A stretch of 16,121 nucleotides of DNA from Bacteroidia bacterium (lineage in GTDB: Bacteria > Bacteroidota > Bacteroidia > Bacteroidales > Dysgonomonadaceae): NCBI GenBank assembly GCA_025999435.1, contig BNXH01000038.1, positions 1-16,121 on the forward strand, in the 5' to 3' direction. The translations under genes and the position numbers were made by a program. Shown here one piece after another: positions 6,525-13,872 of this stretch; positions within the stretch are counted from its first letter, which is position 1, and the number at the start of each line of letters is the position of its first letter. The notes below the pieces were generated by a model that saw only the letters and a list, made by a program, of their open reading frames with translations, searched no databases and was not told the origin of the DNA.

Positions 6525-7640
6525 ATGGTTTCATCTTCTGATAAGCGGCTTTATCAGATAGCCCTTACTATGATTGCCGGAATAGGGGATATTACTGCCC
6601 GTAATATTCTGCAAGCCATTGGAGACGAAGAAATAATATTCAAGTCCGGTAAAAAAGATCTTCGCCATAAAATCAATCTGCCTGCAAAAATTATAGATGA
6701 AATACTTGATCCTGCGATTTTGGAAAGAGCTGCCGAAGAGCTTGAATTTGTAGAAAAGAATAATCTCAAGCTTTATTTTGTTAGCGATAAGGATTATCCC
6801 GGCAGATTAAGGGAATGTGCCGACGCCCCTGTATTATTTTACTTCAAGGGGGATATCGACTTCAATGCGAAGAAAGTTATAAGCATTGTCGGTACCCGTA
6901 AATCCACCTCCTATGGTAGTTCTTTCTGTGATACCTTTTTACAAGATATATCGGCAATAGCGCCCGATACGTTAATAGTAAGCGGACTTGCTTACGGAAT
7001 AGATATTCAGGCGCATCGTGCGGCATTGAAATACAATCTGCCTACGGTAGGTGTACTTGCTCATGGATTGGATATTATATATCCGTCGACGCACAGTCAG
7101 ATTGCAGCCGAAATGGCGCGTCATGGCGGTGTTTTATCCGAGTTCAGGAGTAAGACTGAGCCTGAACGTTTCAACTTTGTAAGGCGCAACCGTATTGTGG
7201 CAGGGATATGCGATGCTGTTATAGTTGTAGAATCGGATGAAAAAGGAGGTTCGCTGATTACAGCTGAAATAGCAAATTCGTATTGTAAAGACGTTTTTGC
7301 CGTACCAGGTAAGATAACTGATAAATATTCGCGTGGATGTAACAAACTGATTGCATCGCACAGGGCAGACTTGTTTCAGTCGACAGGATATTTTCTGCAA
7401 CAAATGGGTTGGGACGAGCAATCTAAGAAAAAGAAGCCACAGCAACAACAGCTCTTTATAATACTGTCCGACGATGAACAAGCTATTGTGGATAAACTTT
7501 CTACCCAAGATTCATTGCATATCGATCTGTTAGCCGGTTATTTGAATCTTCCTGCATATCAGTTGTTTTCTCTTTTACTCGATATGGAGATGAAAGGTCT
7601 TATAAAAAATATGCCGGGCAATATGTATGCCCTGGCATAA
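6525..7640 (+). CDS. dprA: DNA-processing protein DprA
   Basis: DprA binds incoming single-stranded DNA during natural transformation and loads RecA on it. It is also kept in many species with no known competence. The protein has 371 residues and three visible parts: an N-terminal helix-hairpin-helix/SAM-like region (about 10-70), the Rossmann-like core, and a C-terminal winged-helix domain (about 312-371) ending NMPGNMYALA. Core motifs are GTRKSTSYG (123-131), SGLAYGID (153-160), AHGLDIIYPSTH (179-190), FNFVRRNRIVAG (216-227), where many homologues have Pro at the Val, and GGSLITAEIA (241-250). A lysine- and glutamine-rich linker (301-309) joins core and wing. It starts two bases after the ABC ATPase stop, so co-translation with that gene is likely. 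No terminator is evident in the 110-base convergent gap that follows. Confidence 0.95.
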   Translation: MVSSSDKRLYQIALTMIAGIGDITARNILQAIGDEEIIFKSGKKDLRHKINLPAKIIDEILDPAILERAAEELEFVEKNNLKLYFVSDKDYPGRLRECADAPVLFYFKGDIDFNAKKVISIVGTRKSTSYGSSFCDTFLQDISAIAPDTLIVSGLAYGIDIQAHRAALKYNLPTVGVLAHGLDIIYPSTHSQIAAEMARHGGVLSEFRSKTEPERFNFVRRNRIVAGICDAVIVVESDEKGGSLITAEIANSYCKDVFAVPGKITDKYSRGCNKLIASHRADLFQSTGYFLQQMGWDEQSKKKKPQQQQLFIILSDDEQAIVDKLSTQDSLHIDLLAGYLNLPAYQLFSLLLDMEMKGLIKNMPGNMYALA

Positions 7641-7750
7641 TTTAGATTTTTTATAAGCTGAAATCAACTTCTCTTATTTTGTCAAGTTCAAGCATATTCT
7701 CTGAGGTCTTCTTTATTATTAAAGCCTTTATTCCGCAAAATGAGTAAAGA

Positions 7751-8482
7751 TCAACCCTTTTCCATTAGTTTCTTAAACTCAGCCTTGTTTCCCGCAAAGG
7801 CATTCAGGTCGACCACTGTTTTAATTCCTTCCAATCGTCCCCGGTTGGTATATTGCCAGAAAAGCCAGTCGCGCCCGTCGGGCAAATTGGGTTTGGACAA
7901 TATATCCCGTATCCAGACCGGATTATCAGGGAACTGATTCTCCATATAGTTCTTGTAAAATTCGTTTGTTGTATATATAATAGCCTTTTTCCGATAGTGA
8001 TCTTCTATAATATCCAGATAAACCGATATTTCATGTATCAGGTCTTCTTTACGGTTTTGCATCCGGCAGTTACCTGCATATTCCAGATCGACAATCGGGG
8101 GCAGATCTATACTATCCCTGGGCACATAATGGATATAATTGCGCGCCTGTTCTTCTCCGGCTTTACAGAATGTAAAAAAATGATACGCTCCTGCCGGAAT
8201 ATCATTATCCCGTGCCCGGCGCCAGTTTTCCTGAAACAACGAATCTTTATGGTTTCCGCCTTCTGTGGCTTTGATAAAAACAAACTGTACAGCTTGCTTA
8301 TCCAGTACAGGCCAATCTATTTTTTGCTGATGATGTGATATATCTATGCCCTGAATCGGATATTCGGCATATGAAGGATAGTTCATCCGTATATACCCAT
8401 TACTGTAAGCATAATAAAGGCTTATGCCGATGGATCCTAACAGCATTGCAGCAATAAGGGCTATAATAATATATTTCTTCAT
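7751..8482 (-). CDS. GH25-family lysozyme, membrane-anchored
   Basis: A glycoside hydrolase family 25 (Cellosyl/Lyc-type) muramidase that cuts the N-acetylmuramic acid-GlcNAc bond in peptidoglycan. Residues 4-24 form one hydrophobic segment after MKK with no lipobox, so it is an uncleaved anchor or signal peptide placing the enzyme in the periplasm. The catalytic barrel runs from about 44 to 230. Family motifs are GIDISHHQ (45-52, Asp47), FVFIKATEG (68-76), AYHFF (99-103), the catalytic VDLE with Asp132 and Glu134, FWQYT (209-213) and VDLNAF (224-229). Length (243) is normal for a single-domain form, and there is no cell-wall-binding repeat. It is transcribed away from argD, from which it is separated by a hairpin repeat, so it is probably an independent unit. 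Roles in wall remodelling or defence against neighbours are both possible. Confidence 0.92.
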   Translation of the reverse strand: MKKYIIIALIAAMLLGSIGISLYYAYSNGYIRMNYPSYAEYPIQGIDISHHQQKIDWPVLDKQAVQFVFIKATEGGNHKDSLFQENWRRARDNDIPAGAYHFFTFCKAGEEQARNYIHYVPRDSIDLPPIVDLEYAGNCRMQNRKEDLIHEISVYLDIIEDHYRKKAIIYTTNEFYKNYMENQFPDNPVWIRDILSKPNLPDGRDWLFWQYTNRGRLEGIKTVVDLNAFAGNKAEFKKLMEKG

Positions 8483-8531
8483 ATGCTAATATCTGACAAC
8501 GATTAAGTAATCTAAAATATTTACTGTCGCA

Positions 8532-8603
8532 TGTCATCCTGACCGTAGGGAAGGATCTTGACCCCAAAAAGAGACACGAGATGCTTCGTTCCTCAGCATG
8601 ACA
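8532..8603. repeat. TGTCATCCTGA-type palindromic dispersed repeat
   Basis: TGTCATCCTGA (8532-8542) pairs with TCAGCATGACA (8593-8603) at 10 of 11 positions. The inner segments GAAGGATCT and AGATGCTTC pair at 8 of 9. The build is the same as module B at 3495 (an outer and an inner stem) but the sequence differs. It sits between argD and the GH25 gene and could act as a 3' stabiliser or terminator for argD. This family is familiar between bacterial genes (general knowledge). Confidence 0.8.
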
Positions 8604-8655
8604 AATATGACAATAAATCTTATCATTTACTTACCGTGTTGCTAAGATATAATAT

Positions 8656-9777
8656 TTATAAGACTTTCTTAAATCTTTCCAAAAATTCTTTTGCTTGTCC
8701 CATAGTCAGACATAATGGAGGAAGAAGGCGGAAAACATGGGTTCCGGTGGCTCCGGTAAAGACCTTTTCTTCGAAAAGCAGTTTTGTCCGTTTTTCCTTG
8801 ATCGGTTCGTCAAATTCCATACCGATCATCAGCCCACGCCCGCGAACTTCTTTTATCTGAGGAAATTTTCTCAACTCTTCCATCAGGAAGTTACCTACAC
8901 TGTAAGCATTTTCTATCAGGTTTTCTTCTTTCAATATATCGAGTACAGCGATAGCTGCGGCGCAAGCGAGATGATTGCCTCCAAATGTTGTTCCAAGCTG
9001 ACCATATACTGCTTTGAACACCGGATTGATCAATACCCCTGCCATTGGGAAACCATTACCGATACCTTTGGCTACGGTAATTATATCGGCCTGGATACCA
9101 TCATATTGATGGGAGAAAAATTTACCGCTACGTCCATATCCCGATTGTATTTCGTCAAGAATAAGTATTGTTCCTGTTTCTGTACATACCTCGCGTAGTT
9201 CTTTCAGGAAACCGGTATCGGGCACATGAATTCCGGCAACGCCTTGTATCCCTTCAATAAGAACCGAACTATATTCTTCCGTTGCCAATTCCTTCTTTAT
9301 AAATTCAATATCATTGAAAGGGGCGAAGACATAGTTTGGATTCACATTCACCGGCGCCGAATAACTCGGTATATCTGTCGCGGCTACTGTCGCGGATGTC
9401 CGCCCGTGAAAGGCTTTCCTGAAAGCAAGCACTTTTTTACGTCCGTTGTGGAAAGAAGCCAGTTTGATTGCATTCTCATTTGCTTCAGCTCCGGAATTGA
9501 TCAGGAACAGGAAATAATCAGGATAACCGCATTGCTCTCCGAGTTTTTGCGCCACTTCCTGTTGGAGTTTATTTATTACTGAGTTTGAGTAAAACCCTAT
9601 TTTATTCAATTGATCTGTAATCTTTTGCACATAATAAGGATGGGTATGTCCTACCGAAATAACAGCATGTCCGCCATACAAATCAAGATACTCATTTCCC
9701 TTATCGTCGTACACATAACACCCCTCACCTTTTACGATATTAATATCGAATAGTGGAAATACATCGAATAATTTCAT
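8656..9777 (-). CDS. argD: N-acyl(succinyl/acetyl)ornithine aminotransferase
   Basis: A class III PLP-dependent aminotransferase of 373 residues. It converts N-acylglutamate 5-semialdehyde to N-acylornithine with glutamate as amino donor, in cytoplasmic arginine biosynthesis. PLP-site motifs are NSGAEANE (94-101), FHGR (123-126), ILDEIQSGYGRSG (206-218, Asp208) and the Schiff-base lysine Lys237 in TVAKGIGNGFPMAG. TTFGGN (263-268) and a C-terminal RLLPPLCLT segment are also typical. Bacteroides species use N-succinyl rather than N-acetyl intermediates, so the real substrate here is probably N-succinylornithine; the sequence alone does not decide this. The other arg genes (argR, argG, argC) lie about 3 kb upstream on the same strand, separated by three unrelated genes. 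Ornithine or GABA aminotransferases are less likely given the locus. Confidence 0.9.
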   Translation of the reverse strand: MKLFDVFPLFDINIVKGEGCYVYDDKGNEYLDLYGGHAVISVGHTHPYYVQKITDQLNKIGFYSNSVINKLQQEVAQKLGEQCGYPDYFLFLINSGAEANENAIKLASFHNGRKKVLAFRKAFHGRTSATVAATDIPSYSAPVNVNPNYVFAPFNDIEFIKKELATEEYSSVLIEGIQGVAGIHVPDTGFLKELREVCTETGTILILDEIQSGYGRSGKFFSHQYDGIQADIITVAKGIGNGFPMAGVLINPVFKAVYGQLGTTFGGNHLACAAAIAVLDILKEENLIENAYSVGNFLMEELRKFPQIKEVRGRGLMIGMEFDEPIKEKRTKLLFEEKVFTGATGTHVFRLLPPLCLTMGQAKEFLERFKKVL

Positions 9778-9833
9778 TATTGATCTGTTTATTATAATAT
9801 TTCAAATTTCTCTCGCTTCGCGCCAATTGACAC

Positions 9834-9852
9834 ATTTTCAAATTTTCAAATT
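9834..9852. repeat. TTTTCAAA-type repeat that supplies the mutS-like stop codon
   Basis: ATTTTCAAATTTTCAAATT matches 4241-4259 at 18 of 19 bases. Read on the minus strand, its left part holds the TGA stop (9846-9848) and the last codon of the mutS-like gene. The next 50 bases toward argD (9785-9833) are AT-rich and include CTCGCTTCGCGCC, with no gene. Confidence 0.55.
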
Positions 9853-11192
9853 GACTTATTTATTTCGTTTATTAGTTCTATTACACCTTCTTTCCGGATG
9901 ATATACATACCCAGCCGGACATCTGTGACACCATCTTTCAATTTGTACGTATATACCGGATGCCCATTCTGCTGCTCAATCTCAAAATAGCTGAATTTGA
10001 TGTTGTCTTCTCCTTGCAGTTCATTTGTAACTTCCACGATATGAGAGGAAATTACAAAAAACGAGGTTTTTATTTGAGCGAAAGCCGATACAATAGCCAA
10101 AGTACCGTCATAGGCGTCTTTTACATTTGTTCCCCTGAATAGTTCATCAAAGAGGACCAGCATATTCTTATTGGTTTTCAGCCGGGTAGCCACATCCTTT
10201 ATTCTCATAACTTCGGCATAGAAATGGCTGTAACCCGAACTAAGATTATCGGAAATATTAATTGTCGTACACAAGCCGGACAGTACATTTAGTTTCATCC
10301 TTTTTGCAGGAACAGGTAGTCCTGCATGCGCCAGATACACAGCTACGCCCAGCGCTTTGAGAAATGTGGATTTCCCTGCCATATTCGGTCCGGAAATAAA
10401 CAACAGGTTAGCCGACCTGTCGAAATGTACGTCATTGCCTACCGCCTCATCTACAAAGAGATGCTTCAGGTCTTCTATATCGAGGACATTCTCTGTTTCA
10501 GGCACTATTTCAGGATAAATCAGGTCGTACAATTCTGCTGTTTTTACCACCGAAAGAAATGCATCGTATTCATATACCATATCGAGGATAAACAAAACGT
10601 CTTTCCTGTTCGTATAACGAAACAGATAATCGAATCGGGCTGTATCGTAAGCCGACAACTTTTTTGAATCTTTTACCCGGTCAAACTCCAACTGTTCGAA
10701 CAAGCGCAGTATCTCATCGTTATTTCTAAGTAAAAGAGCCGGGCAATCAGCTATTTTCAACTTCTCTGCCAACTGTTGTGAAAACTTATAGAAACCTTTC
10801 AATAGGTTCACCAGACTTTCTACCCCTTTCTCTACCAGATAATAATCATTGCTTGAAGTTATTTTCCCTATGATCTTTCTTTCTATTGCGGCAATCCGGG
10901 TTGGTGGCCTTTGTACACGGCCACTATGCCGTAAATAATATTCGGAAAAATCAAGCGCGTCTTTATCCACATCGAGTCCCGATGGAAGATGTTTTTGGAA
11001 AAATGCTATGGCATCTTTTCTTTCTTCAATCTGCTCATAATCGGACAAAGGATTTCTCAATATTTCATACAGGCGGTTTCTTCCCCCAATACATTGAGTG
11101 TGGTTAAACAGGTTGAATACGGTCTTATCCGCTTTATTCAATCCAAAAATCTCCAGATCCTTTAGCGTCTGTTTATCGACTTCAAATTTCAT
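9846..11192 (-). CDS. MutS-related ATPase, short form without mismatch-recognition domain
   Basis: A MutS-superfamily ATPase of 448 residues from the chosen start. It contains the lever/core helices and the C-terminal ABC-type ATPase: Walker A GPNMAGKST (268-276), the SGYSHFYAE segment (319-327), Walker B LVLFDELFRGTN (345-356) and ISSHIVE (381-387). The N-terminal mismatch-binding and connector domains of MutS are absent, and so are the nuclease tail and Smr domain of MutS2. This matches the short 'MutS-related' proteins common in Bacteroidota, whose DNA substrate is unknown to me; I do not claim mismatch repair. The frame stays open to an ATG at 11234. I prefer the ATG at 11192 because the protein then begins MKFEVDKQTLKDL, as related proteins do; ATG 11204 is another choice. 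It lies downstream of the glycosyltransferase gene. Confidence 0.87.
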   Translation of the reverse strand: MKFEVDKQTLKDLEIFGLNKADKTVFNLFNHTQCIGGRNRLYEILRNPLSDYEQIEERKDAIAFFQKHLPSGLDVDKDALDFSEYYLRHSGRVQRPPTRIAAIERKIIGKITSSNDYYLVEKGVESLVNLLKGFYKFSQQLAEKLKIADCPALLLRNNDEILRLFEQLEFDRVKDSKKLSAYDTARFDYLFRYTNRKDVLFILDMVYEYDAFLSVVKTAELYDLIYPEIVPETENVLDIEDLKHLFVDEAVGNDVHFDRSANLLFISGPNMAGKSTFLKALGVAVYLAHAGLPVPAKRMKLNVLSGLCTTINISDNLSSGYSHFYAEVMRIKDVATRLKTNKNMLVLFDELFRGTNVKDAYDGTLAIVSAFAQIKTSFFVISSHIVEVTNELQGEDNIKFSYFEIEQQNGHPVYTYKLKDGVTDVRLGMYIIRKEGVIELINEINKSI

Positions 11193-11272
11193 AGCTCCGA
11201 GCATTATAAGGTTTATTTTATTTATTAGATACAATAAATATTATTTTTCCATATCTATCCTTATAATTTTCA

Positions 11273-12403
11273 CTATAATTCTTTCATATATTCTACCACC
11301 TTACCCATAGCTACATCCCAGTTAAGGCGTGTTTTATAATCATTGAATGCTGACAAAGCCAGTTCGTTATACCTCTTATTATCGATAAAGGCCTCATATA
11401 TCCGCTTTGCATATTCCTCAGGAGCAATACCCGATGGCAACACTATCCCGTTATCCTCGTTAAGTATCGACGGAATCCCGCCTGTATTAGATGACACGCA
11501 CGGCACACCGTAAGACATAGCCTCAGAAAATACCACCGGAGTACAATCGGCTCGTGAAGGAATAAACAGAAAGTGGCTATGTGTTATCAGGTCTTCTATC
11601 CTCTTTACACCTTCGGGTGTCCCCTTGCTTATTCGCCCATGATTGATGATATAAGGAGGCAAATCCTCAACAGGCAAATCATCGATACCAACGATATGCA
11701 GTTCGGCAGGCAAATTCAAACTTTCGTTCAGATATTTTACCGCTTCGATAGCAATATCCCCACCTTTACGATGCCATTCCACGCCCAAAAACAGGAGCTG
11801 GCAAGTACGGCCATTTCTTTTTTCTACAATCTTTTTTATATCTTCCAGTCCTAAATTCTGCGGTGGCAGATTAGCTCCGAAAGGTACAATCCTGATCTTA
11901 GACGGATCTGTATTATAATCGCGGATTGCACTGTCGGCAGCCCATTGCGAACTGAATATTGCCAGCTTGCACGAGTCCAGCGACAATTGCTCTGTCTTCA
12001 TTCCCTCTTTTGTATATTGAGTGCTAAGATTAGTAAAGTAGTTATAATAATTTATCATTGATGCAAACGTGGCATCGGTATATATAACTTTCGGTTTATT
12101 GGTATCTAAATACGACAAAACCGTTGTACTGGGAGAGAAGACTATATCCGTCGATTGCTTTAATTGCTTCAATATTTGCCGGGCGTATCCCTTACCGATT
12201 TCCGGCGAACGGTCAGCCCTATATATCTTATTTCGTCCATATATTTTATTTTTAATTTTCAAAGATAAAGGCCAGTTCTCTTCCAGACCGGTTATATATT
12301 CCATATCAGCCTCTCGTTCAAGGCTTTTTGCCATGTAATATACTAGTCCCGACCAATGCTTAACGTCAATAGATGGAAAGTTCGTTATATAGGTTATGTT
12401 CAT
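11273..12403 (-). CDS. Glycosyltransferase family 4 (GT4) protein
   Basis: A GT-B-fold, retaining glycosyltransferase of 376 residues with no signal or membrane segment, so it acts at the cytoplasmic face. The acceptor-binding N-terminal half includes a conserved WSGLVYYMAKSL helix (18-28). The C-terminal Glycos_transf_1 domain begins near LLFLGVEWHRKGGDIAIEAV (203-222). It has the nucleotide-sugar-binding motif PSRADCTPVVFSEAMSYGVP (282-301), with Glu294 in the usual E-x7-E-like position, and then SSNTGGI. The donor and product cannot be read from the sequence; surface polysaccharide or glycan synthesis is plausible. It sits inside the arginine locus, between the four-helix-bundle gene and the MutS-like gene, with no other polysaccharide gene beside it except ugd some 6 kb away on the other strand. 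Confidence 0.9.
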   Translation of the reverse strand: MNITYITNFPSIDVKHWSGLVYYMAKSLEREADMEYITGLEENWPLSLKIKNKIYGRNKIYRADRSPEIGKGYARQILKQLKQSTDIVFSPSTTVLSYLDTNKPKVIYTDATFASMINYYNYFTNLSTQYTKEGMKTEQLSLDSCKLAIFSSQWAADSAIRDYNTDPSKIRIVPFGANLPPQNLGLEDIKKIVEKRNGRTCQLLFLGVEWHRKGGDIAIEAVKYLNESLNLPAELHIVGIDDLPVEDLPPYIINHGRISKGTPEGVKRIEDLITHSHFLFIPSRADCTPVVFSEAMSYGVPCVSSNTGGIPSILNEDNGIVLPSGIAPEEYAKRIYEAFIDNKRYNELALSAFNDYKTRLNWDVAMGKVVEYMKEL

Positions 12404-12408
12404 TTTCG

Positions 12409-12420
12409 AGTAGTAAGTTA
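12409..12420 (+). repeat. Left end of inverted repeat flanking the four-helix-bundle gene
   Basis: AGTAGTAAGTTA here matches, as reverse complement, AACTTACTACTT at 12801-12812 over an 11-base core (AGTAGTAAGTT). It is followed by a run of related words (TAAGTAATAAGTTATGAGTTA) leading up to the gene's stop codon. Confidence 0.6.
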
Positions 12421-12431
12421 TAAGTAATAAG

Positions 12432-12794
12432 TTATGAGTTAGATTTCCGAATAGTATTAATCAACGAAATTAGCATAGCTTTCAGTTCATCAGCTTCTCT
12501 ATCCAACTTATCGTATTCTTCGTTGCTAATATAATTCAAATCTCTGGCTAAAAGTAAATAATATAAACTTTCATTCAAAGAGCCAAGAGCTATATTTAAA
12601 AATTGGGCAAAGTCTGATTTCGTATTTCGGCCTGCACCTTCTGCAATATTTGCAGGAATAGAGACTACTGATCTTCTTAATTGAGAAGTTAAACTGTATA
12701 TTTCCTCCCTTGGAAAAGACGTAGTGATTCTGTATATACCTAAAGTTAAAGAATGAGCTTTCTCCCAAACTTTCAAATTCTTATAATCCTGCAT
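12432..12794 (-). CDS. Four-helix-bundle protein (23S rRNA intervening-sequence family)
   Basis: A 120-residue all-helical protein of the family first noted as encoded in 23S rRNA intervening sequences (S23/TIGR02436-like) and related in fold to the Avd accessory protein of diversity-generating retroelements. The diagnostic pattern is complete: YKNLKVWEKAHSLT at 4-17, FPREEIYSLTSQLRRS at 27-42, SIPANIAEGAGR at 45-56, and DFAQFLNIALGSLNES at 61-76. The biochemical role of free-standing copies is unknown; the Avd link suggests binding of nucleic acid or a partner protein as a pentamer. There is no reverse transcriptase or variable repeat in the window. The gene sits between argC and a glycosyltransferase, flanked by short inverted repeats, which suggests it came in as a small mobile unit. 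Confidence 0.9.
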   Translation of the reverse strand: MQDYKNLKVWEKAHSLTLGIYRITTSFPREEIYSLTSQLRRSVVSIPANIAEGAGRNTKSDFAQFLNIALGSLNESLYYLLLARDLNYISNEEYDKLDREADELKAMLISLINTIRKSNS

Positions 12795-12800
12795 ACTTCC

Positions 12801-12812
12801 AACTTACTACTT
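12801..12812 (-). repeat. Right end of inverted repeat flanking the four-helix-bundle gene
   Basis: AACTTACTACTT is the inverted partner of 12409-12420. Its last two bases fall in the argC stop codon (12811-12813), so the boundary of the inserted unit coincides with the end of argC. Confidence 0.6.
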
Positions 12813-13827
12813 AAAACGCGCCGGCTTTCAGCTTTAGTCCTTCTGTTTCATCCAACCCAAAAATCAGGTTCATATTATGTACAGCTTGCCCCGATGCTCC
12901 TTTGACAAGGTTATCGATGCATGACAAGACTAACAATTTCTTACCGTGCTTTTCCAAATGGATGGCACACTTATTGGTATTAACAACCTGTTTCAAGTCT
13001 ATATTTTTATCTGTAACTATTACAAAAGGACTACTTTTATAAAACTCCTGATAAAGTTTTTCCGCATTTTCCAATGTACCGTCATAGTTCAAATAAGCAG
13101 AAGCAAAAATGCCACGTGTGAAATTTCCACGAACGGGTATAAAATTAATATCCTGAGAAAAATCGTTTTGCAACTGAACCAACGACTCGGTTATTTCTTG
13201 CAGATGCTGATGTTCGAAAGCTTTATAGACAGAGATATTATTCTCACGCCAGCTAAAATGGGATGTAGCTGATGGTTTTACCCCTGCTCCGGTAGATCCG
13301 GTGATTGCATTCACATGGATTTCGTCATTCAGCAAACCAGCCTTTGCCAAAGGTAATAAACCTAATTGTATTGCAGTCGCAAAACATCCCGGATTAGCGA
13401 TATAAGAAGATTTTTTTATCTCTTCCTTATTGAGTTCCGGTAGTCCGTAAACGAACTTATTTCCTTCTGCCTTATGACGATAATCAGTTGACAAATCTAC
13501 TATCTTCAGATGTGCCGGCATATCATTGGCTTCCAAAAACTTCTTCGTATCGCCATGAGCCGTACAAAAAAATAATACGTCTATCTTCTCGTAAGGCAAT
13601 TGGTCGGTGAAACGCATATCCGTATCGCCAAACAATCCGCTATGGACATCGGTCAGTTTATTGCCGGCATTACTGGTACTGTTTACAAACACCAGTTCTG
13701 CCTGAGGATGATTGAGTAATATCCGTATCAATTCCCCGGCAGTATAACCTGCCCCGCCTATAATTCCTGCTTTAATAGCCCCACCCGGCCTCCCCAAAGG
13801 GGAGAAGTATGTATTTATCGTTTTCAT
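12811..13827 (-). CDS. argC: N-acyl-gamma-glutamyl-phosphate reductase
   Basis: An NADPH-dependent reductase that turns N-acylglutamyl 5-phosphate into the semialdehyde, the step before ArgD; the acyl group is probably succinyl, as in Bacteroides. I start it at the ATG at 13827 (338 residues). Motifs: IKAGIIGGAGYTAGEL with the Rossmann GGAG, catalytic Cys148 in ANPGCFAT, STGAGVKPS, and FEHQH with the active-site His. Enzymes of this kind normally begin just before IKAGIIGG. Here 17 extra residues (MKTINTYFSPLGRPGGA) precede it and are encoded by a dispersed repeat. The frame also runs upstream to 13938, but that part overlaps argG and encodes repeat sequence, so I reject it. The start lies 13 bases after the argG stop. 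Confidence 0.92.
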   Translation of the reverse strand: MKTINTYFSPLGRPGGAIKAGIIGGAGYTAGELIRILLNHPQAELVFVNSTSNAGNKLTDVHSGLFGDTDMRFTDQLPYEKIDVLFFCTAHGDTKKFLEANDMPAHLKIVDLSTDYRHKAEGNKFVYGLPELNKEEIKKSSYIANPGCFATAIQLGLLPLAKAGLLNDEIHVNAITGSTGAGVKPSATSHFSWRENNISVYKAFEHQHLQEITESLVQLQNDFSQDINFIPVRGNFTRGIFASAYLNYDGTLENAEKLYQEFYKSSPFVIVTDKNIDLKQVVNTNKCAIHLEKHGKKLLVLSCIDNLVKGASGQAVHNMNLIFGLDETEGLKLKAGAF

Positions 13828-13872
13828 ATAAATAGGGCTTTCATTCCCCCTTTGGGGGATAGGGGGCTTTAT
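13772..13872. repeat. GC-rich dispersed repeat with inverted ends across the argG/argC junction
   Basis: The left end (TAGCCCCACCCGGCCTCCCC, then AAAGGGGAGAAG) and the right end read on the other strand (AAAGCCCCCTATCCCCC, then AAAGGGGGAATG) are related inverted repeats. Each contains a local palindrome, CTCCCCAAAGGGGAG-like or CCCCCTTTGGGGG. About 45 AT-rich bases separate them. The GC-rich ends contrast with the ~42% GC of the rest of the locus. Such CCCC-AAAGGGG words are a recurring intergenic repeat type in Bacteroidota (from memory). Here the element is translated in both flanking genes. Confidence 0.8.

Noticed and set aside
7641..7750. Intrinsic terminator between the convergent dprA and GH25 genes
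   Set aside because: I looked for a GC-rich stem followed by a T-run on both strands and found none strong enough to call.
12432..12794. Part of a diversity-generating retroelement
   Set aside because: The Avd-like fold alone is not enough; the window has no reverse transcriptase, template repeat or variable repeat.
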